From: Strigamia acuminata
Taxonomy: Eukaryota > Arthropoda > Chilopoda > Geophilomorpha > Linotaeniidae
Length of the DNA: 60,000 bases
Direction: 5' to 3'
NCBI GenBank assembly: GCA_949358305.1
Contig: OX442314.1
Span: forward strand, 24,919,060 to 24,979,059
The first letter of the stretch is position 1, and every line of letters starts with the position of its first letter. The translations under genes and the position numbers were made by a program. The notes under the pieces are model-generated. The model searched no databases. It had not been told where the DNA came from and saw only the letters and a list, made by a program, of their open reading frames with translations. This document shows, piece after piece, positions 9,494 through 21,209 of this stretch.

Positions 9494-10924
9494 TTAAGGC
9501 AAGGACTGAAGCGCAGGAGGTGACGGCGGAAGAGGAGGAAGCAACGGAATAGGAAATCTCGGAGGTGAGTTAGGAATTGGAATAAGCATATTTGGCTGGG
9601 GTTGGTCAGGAGCCGCGAGTTGAGGTTGAGCTTGAACAATTGGCGGAATCTCAGTGGAGTTCTGAGGCACAACAAATGGGCCAGAATGACGCTCATCCCC
9701 TTCAATTGAGCGAGAAGGCGAAATTACCATTCGTTTACGCAATTCCTTTTCAAGCGCCGGCGGTGCCACGTTGACCCGGCCAATTTCGTCGTGGGAAACG
9801 TGTTTACGTTTGTCCAAAATCGTCCGCAACGTCTCGCGATCAGCTGCACTGGCAGAGCACTGCGGCGCAGCATCTTTAGCTGCCGCAGCCACAGGAGAAG
9901 CCGCTTCGTACGCAGGGGCAGCAACAGTCGACGGCAAAGACGGATCGTCTTGCGGCGCAGGAAACGCTTCCATTTCGCGAGTAGGAGCGATGGTGGCGGC
10001 CAATTCCAAGTTGTTTGGGTCTGCAGCCCGCTGTCGAGTCGCACGTTTGCGAGCGAATTTCGGAGGAACACCGGCAGCAGCATGATGAATTACGGAACGA
10101 AGGGCCGCACCAGCAGCGTGCAGCAAACCGAATTCGTCCATCCAGTCACGTCCGAGCAACGGAACTTGACCGTGTTCGGCCACACACAACGGCAATTTGC
10201 GTGTTTTCCCGTCGTACGTAACTGGAACGATGCACACGCCCGTCATCGGCAAGGAATGGCCATCGTACGACGAAAATTCAGTGGAAAGTGGTTGGATCTG
10301 GAACTGAGAAAAATATTTATTATGCATCGCGCGACTGATGATTGTGGCGCCAGCTCCAGTGTCAATTTCCATCCATAACAGCGTCTGAGCGATTCGAAGC
10401 TCGAGAACTAGTGGTTTGGTCGGCCTGATGGACACTTCATTCACCGCGATCGGGGTTTTAGGCTTCCTCGTACGAACGGTGTAAAATGTCAGCTTGCGAG
10501 GTGCCGACACAGTGGTGTGATGAGCGGACGCTGAAAGCTTGGTGGACCGACAGATGGGCTTAATGTGCCCCTCAATGCCGCAGCCATGGCACGTTGCATT
10601 GCGGAATCTACACTCATCGTGGCGGTGTCCCGACCTGCCGCAATGTTTACACTTGACATTTTCGTGTTGCGACTGGGGACGATCCGACTGCTCTTGAGAT
10701 GATCCTGTGGTGCCCCTCGAGGAGCGTTTGCCACTTTTAGGCGAATTCGCGACGTTTCTGGAGGAGTTCCCGCCCTTATCAACGTGATGCACCGACTGTT
10801 GGGGATCCACGAAGGAAGAAACATCTGCTCCGGCGATTTCTGCAGAAGTGGCCGCCTCGAGCGCCTTGGCGAAGGTCAAGTCCTTTTTGACATCAAACGA
10901 CGGGAAAAACACACAAAAAGTCAC
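9494..10924 (-). CDS. Gag-protease plus pol C-terminal tail, fused by deletion
   Basis: Long open frame on the minus strand. In order it shows two CCHC zinc knuckles (CKHCGRSGHRHDEC and CHGCGIEGHIKPIC), a retropepsin active site (EIDTGAGATIISR) with the later LLGRDW motif, and then an alanine- and proline-rich tail ending in PPLPPSPP, like the end of gypsy pol after integrase. The RT-RNase H-integrase block is missing without breaking the frame. The first ATG after the 5' LTR (near 10957) opens another frame that stops after about 20 codons, so the gag N-terminus is also lost; the start of this product is unclear. Confidence 0.8.
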   Translation of the reverse strand: MTFCVFFPSFDVKKDLTFAKALEAATSAEIAGADVSSFVDPQQSVHHVDKGGNSSRNVANSPKSGKRSSRGTTGSSQEQSDRPQSQHENVKCKHCGRSGHRHDECRFRNATCHGCGIEGHIKPICRSTKLSASAHHTTVSAPRKLTFYTVRTRKPKTPIAVNEVSIRPTKPLVLELRIAQTLLWMEIDTGAGATIISRAMHNKYFSQFQIQPLSTEFSSYDGHSLPMTGVCIVPVTYDGKTRKLPLCVAEHGQVPLLGRDWMDEFGLLHAAGAALRSVIHHAAAGVPPKFARKRATRQRAADPNNLELAATIAPTREMEAFPAPQDDPSLPSTVAAPAYEAASPVAAAAKDAAPQCSASAADRETLRTILDKRKHVSHDEIGRVNVAPPALEKELRKRMVISPSRSIEGDERHSGPFVVPQNSTEIPPIVQAQPQLAAPDQPQPNMLIPIPNSPPRFPIPLLPPLPPSPPALQSLP

Positions 10925-10968
10925 AGAAGATCGTGGATTCTTTGTTGAAATTCATACCTCGTCGCCAA

Positions 10969-11156
10969 TAATGTGTTCTTATCGTCGAATAATTGATGAA
11001 AGTGGATAAAATTATGAGTGGTCGAAATAAGCAGCCATGTCTTAGTTGGAAATTAACATAAGTGTGTTTAATAAAAATGCAAATAGTACAGAGGGCGCTC
11101 GCGTAAGCGGGCGCGTCATAAAGTACGCAAATACAAAATGGAGTCAGAACACTCCA
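10969..11156 (-). repeat. 5' LTR of the deleted gypsy element
   Basis: 188 bp, identical by eye to 9084-9271. Confidence 0.9.
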
Positions 11157-11335
11157 GTTCTCCAATAGCATTTGAGTGTGTGTAAATTAAATGTAATTTA
11201 CTGTTTCCGGTGAACAGAAAACAAAAATAAAATGTTTATTACTGAAAATTTGGAAATATTAATTACACAAAAATATATTTGTATGTGGTATAATAAAATG
11301 TTAATTATTTTTAAGAGCAAAAAACATATTCAGGT

Positions 11336-12027
11336 TTAGGTAAACTGCATGAAAAAGACCATAACGATTAGAGAAAACATCACCGCTTTGCTCGTAGTTT
11401 TAACGTCGGCGTTATTACACAAATCTGCATCGCACTTGCATATGGTTTCCACCATTCCTCGACCATCGTCGTGTGTTTCACATTTGGTTTCATCTGAAGC
11501 ATCGACACATGCTTTCTTAATGATTTCTAAAATTAAAACAAAAAAAAAATTCAAAAAGAAAACAATAAATAAACAAGTTAAATTTAAAAATTACAATTCG
11601 GATTTTAAAATTAATATTTTTCTTTTTCGAAATTATATTTTCCCTCCTTGAGTTATTTTTAAGTGTTAAAGTAAAACTATGCTGTTTTCATCTGTTTTCA
11701 CCCTTGATAATAACTTGTATAAATTACCCACAGTTAAAATTAACAACACCAACACAAAAATTCAGAAAATACGAAGCTTACTCTCATCGCGGATTAATCT
11801 TTCGGTTTTAAAGCAAACTTGTTGTTCTCCGCATTCCCTAGTAAATTTTTTGCTGTCGCACGATGTCGGATCCAAAGTTGAGTCGCATTCGTAGCACGTT
11901 AAAGCAAAACCTATCCACAAATTACACAAGAGCAATTAAATTATACACATGCACCTTTTGATTGTTATTTTACACCACCATTAGGCAGAAACACGAACAA
12001 AAACACTGCCGATAAAATCAATTTCAT
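11336..12027 (-). CDS. Ly6/uPAR GPI-anchored protein, three exons
   Basis: LU-domain protein of about 122 residues. Exons: 12027 to 11979 or 11976 (signal peptide MKLILSAVFLFVFLPNG), 11910-11782 (CYECDSTLDPTSC then three more cysteines with the second pair spacing), 11526-11336 (ending ICKCDADLCNNADV and tail MFSLIVMVFFMQFT). Introns are phase 1. The exon 1 donor is ambiguous by one codon (GTGGTG or GTGTAA). Exon 3 is 191 nt, nine shorter than in the genes at 812 and 8027. Its start lies only 65 bp from the boundary of the second copy of the duplication, so its promoter is inside 12028-12400. Confidence 0.85.
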
Positions 12028-12902
12028 TTTGGAGCACTGCAGTCTGCAGACGATGAAATGTGGAATATTCAACGCCAATTTACTGATTTAAAGCAAGCCA
12101 CGACGCTTATTTATTTATAGCCTCCTTAGCAAGTCAAAAACTTATTATCCTCATTCAGAAAATAATTTTTACTACCAAAGAGTCAACCATTCTCTCCCTC
12201 AAATTCAAATTGTCTCGCTCCCATTTTCAACGTGCAATTACCGAGGTTAAAAGTGTGCATGACATCATACGATGTTCATCTGCAATTCAATGAATGATTT
12301 TAATCTGAAGAATTGTTTATTTGAAACAAGAAATAACAAATAACAAATAACAAAAATCATGTTGTGTAAAATTACTAAAATTAATGGTCACTATTTGTCT
12401 GGTGGTGGCGACATCGTGGCCCCGGTTACGTCATTCACACAAACGCCTAAAAAATAAAAAAAAATAAAAGGAAAAAAAAACATAATGTGGATTTACAATT
12501 TACATTACCGTAAATGATATCTTATCAGTTACTGCATTTTTTCTTCGATGGACAATTTATTTCAAAGGTGGCTGGGGCGGAAATTGTCTGGGGCCCTCTT
12601 CCTGAAGCAGCTATTAGCTGATTCGGACTTCTTGCTTCTCTGCAGCCAATGCAGTATACCATTTTCGTAACTGGTATTACGTTTTCCATAATGATTTAAT
12701 AATAAGTAACCTACAATAAGCAACGGAGCTAACTGATCAAAATTGAAGAAAACCTACACATTTATACCTGTTTGGGCGGTCACGTGACCCACGTGATTAC
12801 AGAAATTAACCTAGGACTCAATTTGCATATGTAACGCGATATAATTTACTTATCTTTTACACGAATACTCTATAAACATCATAAATCTAATATAATTTAG
12901 CG

Positions 12903-13528
12903 TCAAATATAGTGAATTAAAGCAGCCACGAATATGAGAGAAATAATGAGCGATTTAGTCGTTTCTTCGGTGTTGCCATTGTTGCATAAATCGGTGGTGC
13001 ACACGCACATAGTGGCTCTTAATCCGGCGATTTCTGTCGATTTTCCGCATTCGTTTACGGGTTTTCTCAGCGCAAAACCTCCGCATCCTTTCAAAATTAT
13101 TTCTAAAATCAAATTATTTACAGTCGCGAGTTAATATTGGGTTTGTAAATTGTAAATTTCAGTTTTTATTCTTTTATTTACGTCTATCTTTAGTCTGCCC
13201 GACAGTTTTCATGCAAAATGGGTTTACGTCGCTCGTCGTACACTCCGTTACATCGTCTTGGCAGCCTTTTTCATTATCAAGGTTGCTGCATTTGTAGCAG
13301 ACGAGTGTTAACCCTGACGAACAATTATTTACAAATGCCCAATTAGTAATTATACAGTAAAAAATAAAATTAAACGCTCATTATAACCGGAAATGTTAAT
13401 GAACTTGAAAAATTGTGATTAAAGTTATTTACAAATACCGGTACGCACATGCATTTGAATAGTTATTAATTGATATAATTACCACTTTTTACAAGTAGAA
13501 AAAACAGTGTTCCTGCTAGGAAATTCAT
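12903..13528 (-). CDS. Ly6/uPAR GPI-anchored protein, copy B
   Basis: Exact copy of the gene at 812-1437; exons 13528-13483, 13313-13182 and 13102-12903, 125 residues. Together with the genes at 8027 and 11336 it forms a three-gene Ly6 cluster, all transcribed leftward. Confidence 0.85.
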
Positions 13529-14143
13529 TTAGGCGTGAGTGAGCGTAAAATGAATTATAAATTGAACTGACAAATGCCAATTGAAGTAAATTCTAGTTCA
13601 AGGTTGGTCACTTAATTTTATACTACCATTACACCATAAAACAATATTTTATATTTAAAAAAATAAAAAATAAATAAAATAAAAAATAAAAATGCTAGAA
13701 ATATATGCAAATTATTGTGTTTTATTTCGTTAAATAATGTGTTATTGTTGTCCAGATTCCGTATTGTTGTTAACTCAATATGATTTACTTGAGTTGATAG
13801 GCTTAAGCTGATTGAGATTGAACAAGATTTTGACGCGATTAAATCGCAATTACATTGAAATGACGAGCTCGAATTTTGCGAGGGTTTAGATAAACCTTCC
13901 GTGCTGAAACCATTTTGGACTAAAAAAAAGGAAAACTAGTGATTGAAGAAAAACCAAATGGCTTCAGCATGGAGGGAAGTGAAAATGAAAAGATATAGAA
14001 ATATCTAGATACGTGTAAGAAGACAACTCGCATTATATATCTATATACACCGGTTGTGTACAATTAATATTATTATATAGTATATACATATACATATATA
14101 TAATATAATTGAATTTTTATTAAAATTTAAAAACATAAAAAAG

Positions 14144-15301
14144 ATGATAGGTAAGTCAATTAAAGTGAAAATTCAAATTTTTCATCGTGAATATTTTCGA
14201 AATTTACAGCTCATAGAGGTCGACATACACAATTTACTACAGTTCGGCAAGCGCCACCTGTAGATTGGAAGATTGAACTACACAGTATTGGATTAAATTG
14301 TAAATAAAGTAAAATTTAATTTTAAAATCTAATTTTTCTCAATTATTTTTAAAAAATATTTATAGATGACACAGGTGTAAACATTTTTAATGTAAATCAG
14401 AGATTGATTCAGATGGTTATCGAATCAAAAATCGAGCGCAAAAAGGTGATATTGTACAAATAATACGCAAATTATCAAATTTTAAATATTATTTATTTCA
14501 ATTTCTCAACAGTTGGAAGCCATGCACAAAAACATAACAGTCCTAAAACAAATAGTTGATGCTGATTACGAATTCCGTCATTACGTCTACATAATTCGCC
14601 AGTTGTCTTACATGAAATCCATTATTAAGTGTCAATTGGAATCCTTGGCTGTTGCCAAGCAAGAATTGCACGCAATAGAGCGCAAACTGAGAGAAGTGAG
14701 TGAAAAAATAAAAATAAAGATAAATAAACACAAAACACTTGTTCAAACTTCCAGTTACAATTTGCTCCGACTAGAGCATTGCAAGCACTTCAATTGGAAG
14801 CTTCTATTGAGGAGACTTTGTGCAATGATTTAAAGTCTATTGTCACCCATTTGCAAAGGCAGTTAGAACAAATGGAAAATTATTACGGCGTAGAAAAACC
14901 AAAAACAGATGTTCGTTTTAATGATCCTCTTCAAAGACGAAGAACGAGCTCAGGATTTGGTGAAAAATTAAAATTACTTTACACTAATAATTCATAAAGT
15001 CGTGCGCAAGCCCACTAATTCGACCGCCATTTTTTTGTTTATAGTCTGAATGACTTTATGAATGCGCCTGCTTGACGAATAGATAGTTTTATTCAATTTT
15101 TAATTAACTTTTGCAGTTATATCAGCACCAATACCAAGTAGACAAGGTTGTGTGCAAAGATTCATACAGTTTCTACGCCGTTACATGACTTGTCACGGTT
15201 GCAATTGTTATCCGAGAGCTAGATGGCAACCGGATCATGAGTTGGAACAGTTACGTTTTCTCGAACTAACTCCGAATATACAGCGTTTTCAATTGGCGTA
15301 A
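14144..15301 (+). CDS. Coiled-coil protein of unknown function, copy B
   Basis: Exact copy of the gene at 2053-3210. Exons 14144-14150, 14210-14299, 14366-14445, 14513-14695, 14755-14959 (or to stop 14997) and 15117-15301. Confidence 0.7.
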
Positions 15302-15721
15302 TTATAGACTGAAGTAAATCTCCCTTGATGACGTTATGACGCTTTTGCTTTGTTACAAAGTGATAGTCTACAGATTTTAGTTTATTTCAGTCACGCAGTT
15401 TTTAATATTTATTGCATATAATTAAAATTGAAGTTATTATTCCTTCCGACGACATCCTAGGCAATAAACTACTTGTTTTGTGATTTCTTGATTTGATTTA
15501 TTTATTTATTATTTAGTATGGGACTGGGACACGGTTTAGTATTTTGACCAACAGATGGCGCCACTGTTTTTATTTGTATATATTTTAAATTAATTTTTTG
15601 TTGTAAAAATTTAAATTTTAAATTTTAAATATTTTAATTTACATAGGAACGTGTGAATTAATTATTTTTAACGGAAATTGTTGTTGGTTTATGTGCAGTC
15701 GTAATTGAAGAATGGTCAGTT

Positions 15722-15795
15722 GGCGCCGTGGCTTAGTTGGTTAAAGCGCCTGTCTAGTAAACAGGAGATCAAGAGTTCGAATCTCTTCGGTGCCT
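15722..15795 (+). tRNA. tRNA-Thr (AGT), copy of 3631-3704
   Basis: Identical sequence and terminator. Confidence 0.95.
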
Positions 15796-15910
15796 TCACG
15801 TCCGATTGTTCTTTTTATATCGTTTTTTCGAAACGTGATATATTTAATTTTATATATATAAAATACAATTGAAAGTATTTGATCTTATATTTAACCCATT
15901 TCTGATACAT

Positions 15911-15984
15911 GGCGCCGTGGCTTAGTTGGTTAAAGCGCCTGTCTAGTAAACAGGAGATCGAGAGTTCGAATCCCTCCGGTGCCT
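15911..15984 (+). tRNA. tRNA-Thr (AGT), copy of 3820-3893
   Basis: Identical sequence and terminator. Confidence 0.95.
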
Positions 15985-16448
15985 GCCATGTGATTTCTTT
16001 TTTCTTTTTTAATTCGAATTTTTAAATAAATTTTTTTTCTAAAATTTTTTTGTACATTTTTGAATCATAATTTTTTTTTATGTTGTACATTTTTTAAATT
16101 AATTTTTATTTTATGTTTTTAATTTTTTTGTATACTCAATTGAAATCAGCCAAACCCTAACCCTAACCCTTCCCGGCCACTAACACCATAAGCTCAACTA
16201 GCAAATAAAATAATTTAACGATTTTAAGCAAACATTCAATTGTTGTATTCACAATAAATAAAGCAATAAACCACACGCAAATTCGGAGAAACAAGATACA
16301 GAATCTCCAGATAAAGACGTTTGCACAAATCCACACGTGATTTCATCGTATTGATCAATAAACCAATGAAATTCAAGCTCAGAACCCACCAACAAAATAT
16401 TTTGATTTATCGACAATGTATTTTATTATCGTAGCACGAATCCAACAT

Positions 16449-16522
16449 GGCGCCGTGGCTTAGTTGGTTAAAGCGCCTGTCTAGTAAACAGGAGATCGAG
16501 AGTTCGAATCCCTCCGGTGCCT
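16449..16522 (+). tRNA. tRNA-Thr (AGT), copy of 4358-4431
   Basis: Identical sequence and terminator. Confidence 0.95.
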
Positions 16523-17026
16523 GCCGTGTAAATATTTTTTTTTCACTGAAAAAACAAAACATAATTGATTTGTATATATTTTTTCTTTTATTTTTCCCCT
16601 CCAACATCCTGGTTACTACAAACAAAATCAATCGAATGACCGAGATTTATTTAACCTTTTATTGATCAGACTTTGTTCTAAATTATATTTATAATAACAA
16701 CAACGCCATTTAATTTTTTTACATTTTATTTTACAATCGTCAAGATAATATACACTGCTTACAAAAATAATTTTCACTTTTATTAAATACATTATCTACA
16801 AATGTTTAAGTACCCTCGGTATTAATATTAATAATAATAATATTAGTCTCACATAAAACAGTATATACAACATTAATAAATGTCAAAAAGAAAAACAAAA
16901 AAAACCTGCAAATTTGTATATTATAGCTATATATATATATATATAATGTATATGTTATGAATTAATTATATAAATCACAAATTATCAATTTAAACCAATA
17001 CTATCACATTCTAATTCCAATTCATA

Positions 17027-18467
17027 TCAGCTATCCTTCTGCCTCAAGTGAGTCATCAATCGTTTGAGCTGTTCGTACGTTATCCACATGCAAATATTCC
17101 ACGATACAAATCGATAAAAGTTTGGCACAAATCTAAAAATAAATTTAAAACATTAAAAATAAATTTTTTTTAAAAAAAAAAAAAATTTTTTTTTTTTATA
17201 TACCCTTTATAAAATGCCTTGACGCCGCCTTCGTGGAAGATTCTCACCGTGCAATCGATAGCACCTTTATATTGACCCTGACGCGAGTTCATAAAGCGTG
17301 TTTTCATTACGTCGACTGGTGACGCAATCACGGTCGTGCAGAAGCCCGCAGCCACCGCTGAGACGAAGTGACACGGAACGTTGTCTTCCATTAATTTATA
17401 GTTGATGATATTCTCCTTGATTACGTCGTAACAAACTATTTCCGCCACATTCACGATTGCATTTCTCGCCATGTTTGGAATAATACCTAAGAAAAAAAAT
17501 CCAAAAAAATAAAATATATAATTTTTTTTTTTTTTTTATAAATATATAAAAAAAAAATTTTTTTTAAAAAATAGAAAAAAAATTTTTTACCTTTCCACAA
17601 GCCTTTAACTCCTTCTTCGGTAACAATGGTACGATATGCGTTAAATGTGCTAGTGTATCGTCCTTGCCCTAAACTGCGATTTTGAGCCTGCATTCGCACT
17701 TTGACCACGTCGGTCGGTTGAGCGCAAGCAACGGCCGTGCAACCGGTCGTAATTCCTGCTAAAACTCGAACTGCGATATTCGAAGCTGTTCCAGCATCAG
17801 CTACATGAAATTAATAAAAATTTAAATTAAAATTTAATTTTTTTTTTTTTTTTTTAAATTACAATTTAATAAACCGATGTAAAATCGTTTGACGTTGTCG
17901 TATAACCCAATTCGGATGGACGCAAAACACATTTGGCGTTGCAAACCGGCGTTTAAACCGTTGTAAAGACTCAATGGTCCTTCCTGTTTGCTCATTGTAA
18001 TAATCGTGCCAAACAAACCGCGGTATTTTAATGTCGTGGCACCGCTTGTCGCCACGGAACCTTCGCCTTGGATCTGAAATGGATTTACGAACATTAATTG
18101 TCAAATTAAAAATGAAAAAAATAATAAAAATAAAAAAAATAATAAAAAAAATAATAAATTTTTTTCTTTAGGAGATTTCACTTTTTTTTTTATTAAGGCG
18201 ACCTTTTATACCTGAAAAACTGGCCAATCCAGCATGACTTGACTTTGACCAACTGACCCATTTAACCAGTTTTTTTTTCTTTAAATCGATTTGTTTATAC
18301 TTGAAAACTCGTTTAAAAGGCTCACTTTTCCTGCATGAAGAGTTTTATACCTGTAAACGGACTTTGGCCGTGTCCAGCGGGAAAGTAAATGCGTCTGCGA
18401 TGCACGCTGCGGTGCCGGCACTGAGAAATTTCGCAGCTAAATTCGGTTCGACTGTCGTTGGATTCAT
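17027..18467 (-). CDS. UCP: Mitochondrial uncoupling protein (SLC25 family)
   Basis: 304-residue inner-membrane carrier of the UCP branch, expected to carry protons or small anions across the mitochondrial inner membrane. Exons 18467-18351, 18073-17875, 17800-17591, 17486-17204, 17132-17027; phases agree throughout. Three SLC25 repeats carry the P-x-D-x-x-K signatures PLDTAK (residues 30-35), PTDVVK and PVDVMK. The N-terminal block [20 protein letters not shown] and the end [20 protein letters not shown] are UCP1-3-like and distinguish it from other SLC25 carriers. Length is normal for the family. Acceptor-like TTTAG just before the ATG and a GTAAGC donor at 19361 suggest a 5' UTR intron of about 0.9 kb. 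Introns 3 and 4 hold long A/T runs. Confidence 0.93.
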
Positions 18468-20216
18468 CGTGACTCTAAATTAAATTTAAAAAAAAAATAA
18501 TTTAATTAATTTATTTATTCATTTTTGTATAAAAATAAAGAAAATGATTCATAGATCTTTTTGTTTATTAATTTATTCAGTTGTCGCGATCGTTTGTGCA
18601 AAGCTGTAAAGTTGAATAATTGACGCGCATAATGCAAATGACAAGCACGCCGCCATTAATAAATCATCTTCGATGACGCAATGACTCACCCACGTCACGT
18701 GACAAAACGAATCGGTCAAAGTTTGGTTTTTTAATAGATCAACAATGAACGGTGAAATTTCAATGCGAAAGTGGCGCGATTCAGCGATATTTTTAGGGTC
18801 GTTCATGCAATCTTCATTTTTTTTACTGTTATTGGAATTCTGCCAATATCTAATTTTACCACCTAGGAGAAGAAAATCCCATGACTAGGAGCAATTCTGA
18901 CCATTTTACCGATTTATCGATGCACGAATGAGAGTTTGGAATCGATCGGTCCATTTCCCGTCCATTAATTAATCAGATGCCTAAAAACCGGTTTTATTTT
19001 CATTTTTGTTTAAAAAAAAATTAAATTACGGCAAATTATATGAAATTAAACTAAATTCATCAGTTATAAATAATAAAATGTACGTAAAATGAGATGGGAA
19101 ACGATAATTCAAAGCTCCGGTTGCCTGGAATGTGTAAAGTCTAACAAACACGTTGAATACCAGACAAATGTATCGATTGGGATAGAGACGAGTGAAATGT
19201 CAAAAATCCCATTCGCGTCATTGGGAATTTTGCCGACAGACGGAAATTTCTAGATACCGACCGACTCCCGCGTTAAATTTTCCGGAGAAGAAAAAAATAT
19301 CATTTTGAAATTTTTGTCTATGAAATACGTGTCTAAAACCGAGATAAATATGTCAGCTTACCGTGGATGTGAAAGATGAAAACGACTTGTAAGTATACCT
19401 CGCTTCTGTAAGATGGTGACAGAGACATGGGATAAATATCTACATTTGCCACCAATCGTGTCACTCGAGTTAGATGGGTGTGGTCGGATGAGCCAATCAC
19501 ACGCCTTGGTTTGTTTTGGCCCTCTTTACGTCACGACTGAAACCGAGATGTTGAATGACGTAAAGGAATAAAGGTGAAAAAAAAACCGGAAGAATGCGTG
19601 CAAGACCAGAAATAATTAATTTTTTTATTTCCCCGAAATATTTTACTATAAATAAAATAAAACTTGAATCAAAGTCTCAAAATTTGTCGAAATTTCGGGC
19701 CAGATGAATCCGAGGTGGGAGCCAAGAATCGCAAAAATCGCAAAATTTGTATACGAGAATTTTAAATCTGTTAAATCTTGCAGATTTAAAGATTTAAGAC
19801 GGATTTCTAAAAAGATTTTGCTGGAATTTGCTTGAATTTACGAGACAATTCCTAAGATTTTATTGATTTCTAAGATTTCAAACAATTTCGGGAATTTCAG
19901 AGATTTGTAAGATTTTGAAGATTTACTAAAGATTTCAGTGATTCGCTATTGATTTGAAGATTTCAGGATTTTCGGCGGATTCATTTGCTCGAATTAGCTA
20001 CAATAATAACCGAGACAATTCATATACATTCATGGGATTTCATGGATTTCGAAATCAAAATCTTGGCCTACACGAGATTTCCATTCCCCTCGGATGAATC
20101 AATCCTTATTCGGAATCAAATTACGTTACCATAATAATAATATTTCCAGTTTCACGCTCGTGTCGAGCGAGGTCGCTGCATTCCACCTTCAAATTCACAC
20201 GCACACTTCAGCTAAC
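18468..20216. other. Divergent promoter region between UCP and STRAP
   Basis: No convincing ORF. Contains a CLEAR-type E-box GTCACGTGAC at 18694-18703, a possible UCP 5' UTR exon ending at 19362, and from about 19690 to 20080 a degenerate stretch in which GATTT/AAATC is repeated many times. Probably holds the promoters of both flanking genes. Confidence 0.5.
18694..18703. promoter_or_regulatory. CLEAR/USF-type E-box palindrome
   Basis: GTCACGTGAC, preceded by CCCAC. About 230 bp upstream of the UCP start codon. In animals such sites bind bHLH-Zip factors (USF, MITF/TFE); binding here is inferred. Confidence 0.4.
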
Positions 20217-21178
20217 ATGGCGGCTTTGCGCCAGACACCTCTTACATGTAGCGGGCATACACGACCCGTCGTCGACTTAGCTTTCAGCAAAATAACTCCG
20301 TTTGGCTATTTCCTCATTTCTGCATGTAAAGGTAACTACTCCCAACACCTTTCCACAACAAACACATCGAACTGACTGCGCAAACATGACAGATGTTAAG
20401 CCTACTATGCAAACTACGTGCCGCACGAACGAAAAAATGCGCGAAAAATTGAAAAAAAATACGAAAAAAAAAATATTTCTACCACCAAATTAATTATTTT
20501 TTCCATTCATTTCCACAGATGGCAAACCCATGTTACGCCAAGGTGACACCGGTGATTGGATCGGCACTTTCTCGGGCCATAAAGGCGCAGTTTGGGGTGT
20601 CGCTTTGAACTCCGACGCCACTAAAGCTGCCACAGCTGCGGCCGATTTCACTGCTAAGGTTGAGAATAACGAGCAAATTGATCGATAGTCAGTGCCGTAG
20701 CAAGAAGTGAATGGGCAGGAGTGCAATTTGGGGTTTAGCAGCGCCGTAGCTGGGATTTTGTTGCTATTTTTGTCCTCCACGGGCCCCCTAGGCTCGTGGG
20801 CCCGTGTCAAGTGCACGCGCTGCAGCGCCGATTGCTACGCCATTGTCGGTGGTTGTTGGATCGTGATTAATCGTTTGTTGTTTCAGGTTTGGGATGCAAT
20901 TTCGGGAGAGGAGCTGTGCACGTTTGCTCACAAACATATAGTGAAGAGTGTTGACTTTTCATTAGACGGCAATTATTTATTAACTGGGAGTAATGAAAAA
21001 GTGCTGAAGATATTCGACTTAAATCAACCGTTGGCCGAGGCTGGGAATTTCGTCGGGCATACGTCGACCATAAGGCGTGCGGTGTTCTTGCATAGCACTA
21101 ACCAGATCGTTAGTGCGGCGGACGATAAAACTGTTCGGTAAAGTGCGGTGTGCAGAGATTGGGGAAATTTTGTAATTT

Positions 21179-21209
<31 letters not shown>

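Larger units (their letters stand above)
9084..11156 (-). mobile_element. Internally deleted Ty3/gypsy-type LTR retrotransposon
   Basis: LTRs of 188 bp (9084-9271 and 10969-11156) appear identical. A 5-bp target duplication GTTCT flanks the element (9079-9083 and 11157-11161). Reading on the minus strand, the primer-binding region TTGGCGACGAGG follows the 5' LTR, and a purine tract AAGGGGATGA precedes the 3' LTR. The 1.7-kb interior keeps gag zinc knuckles, protease and a pol C-terminal tail but no reverse transcriptase, RNase H or integrase core. Identical LTRs imply a recent insertion, so the machinery was probably supplied in trans. Confidence 0.9.
12092..18049. repeat. Second copy of the exact 5,958-bp duplication
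   Basis: Matches 1-5958 at offset 12091. This copy is continuous with unique flanks on both sides (Ly6 gene to the left, UCP exons 1-2 to the right), so it is the better representation of the locus. 12092-12902 is gene-free. Confidence 0.95.

Noticed and set aside
18573-18806. 77-codon minus-strand ORF with normal-looking composition
   Set aside because: No motif, no splice or promoter evidence; lies in the UCP upstream region and is within chance length.
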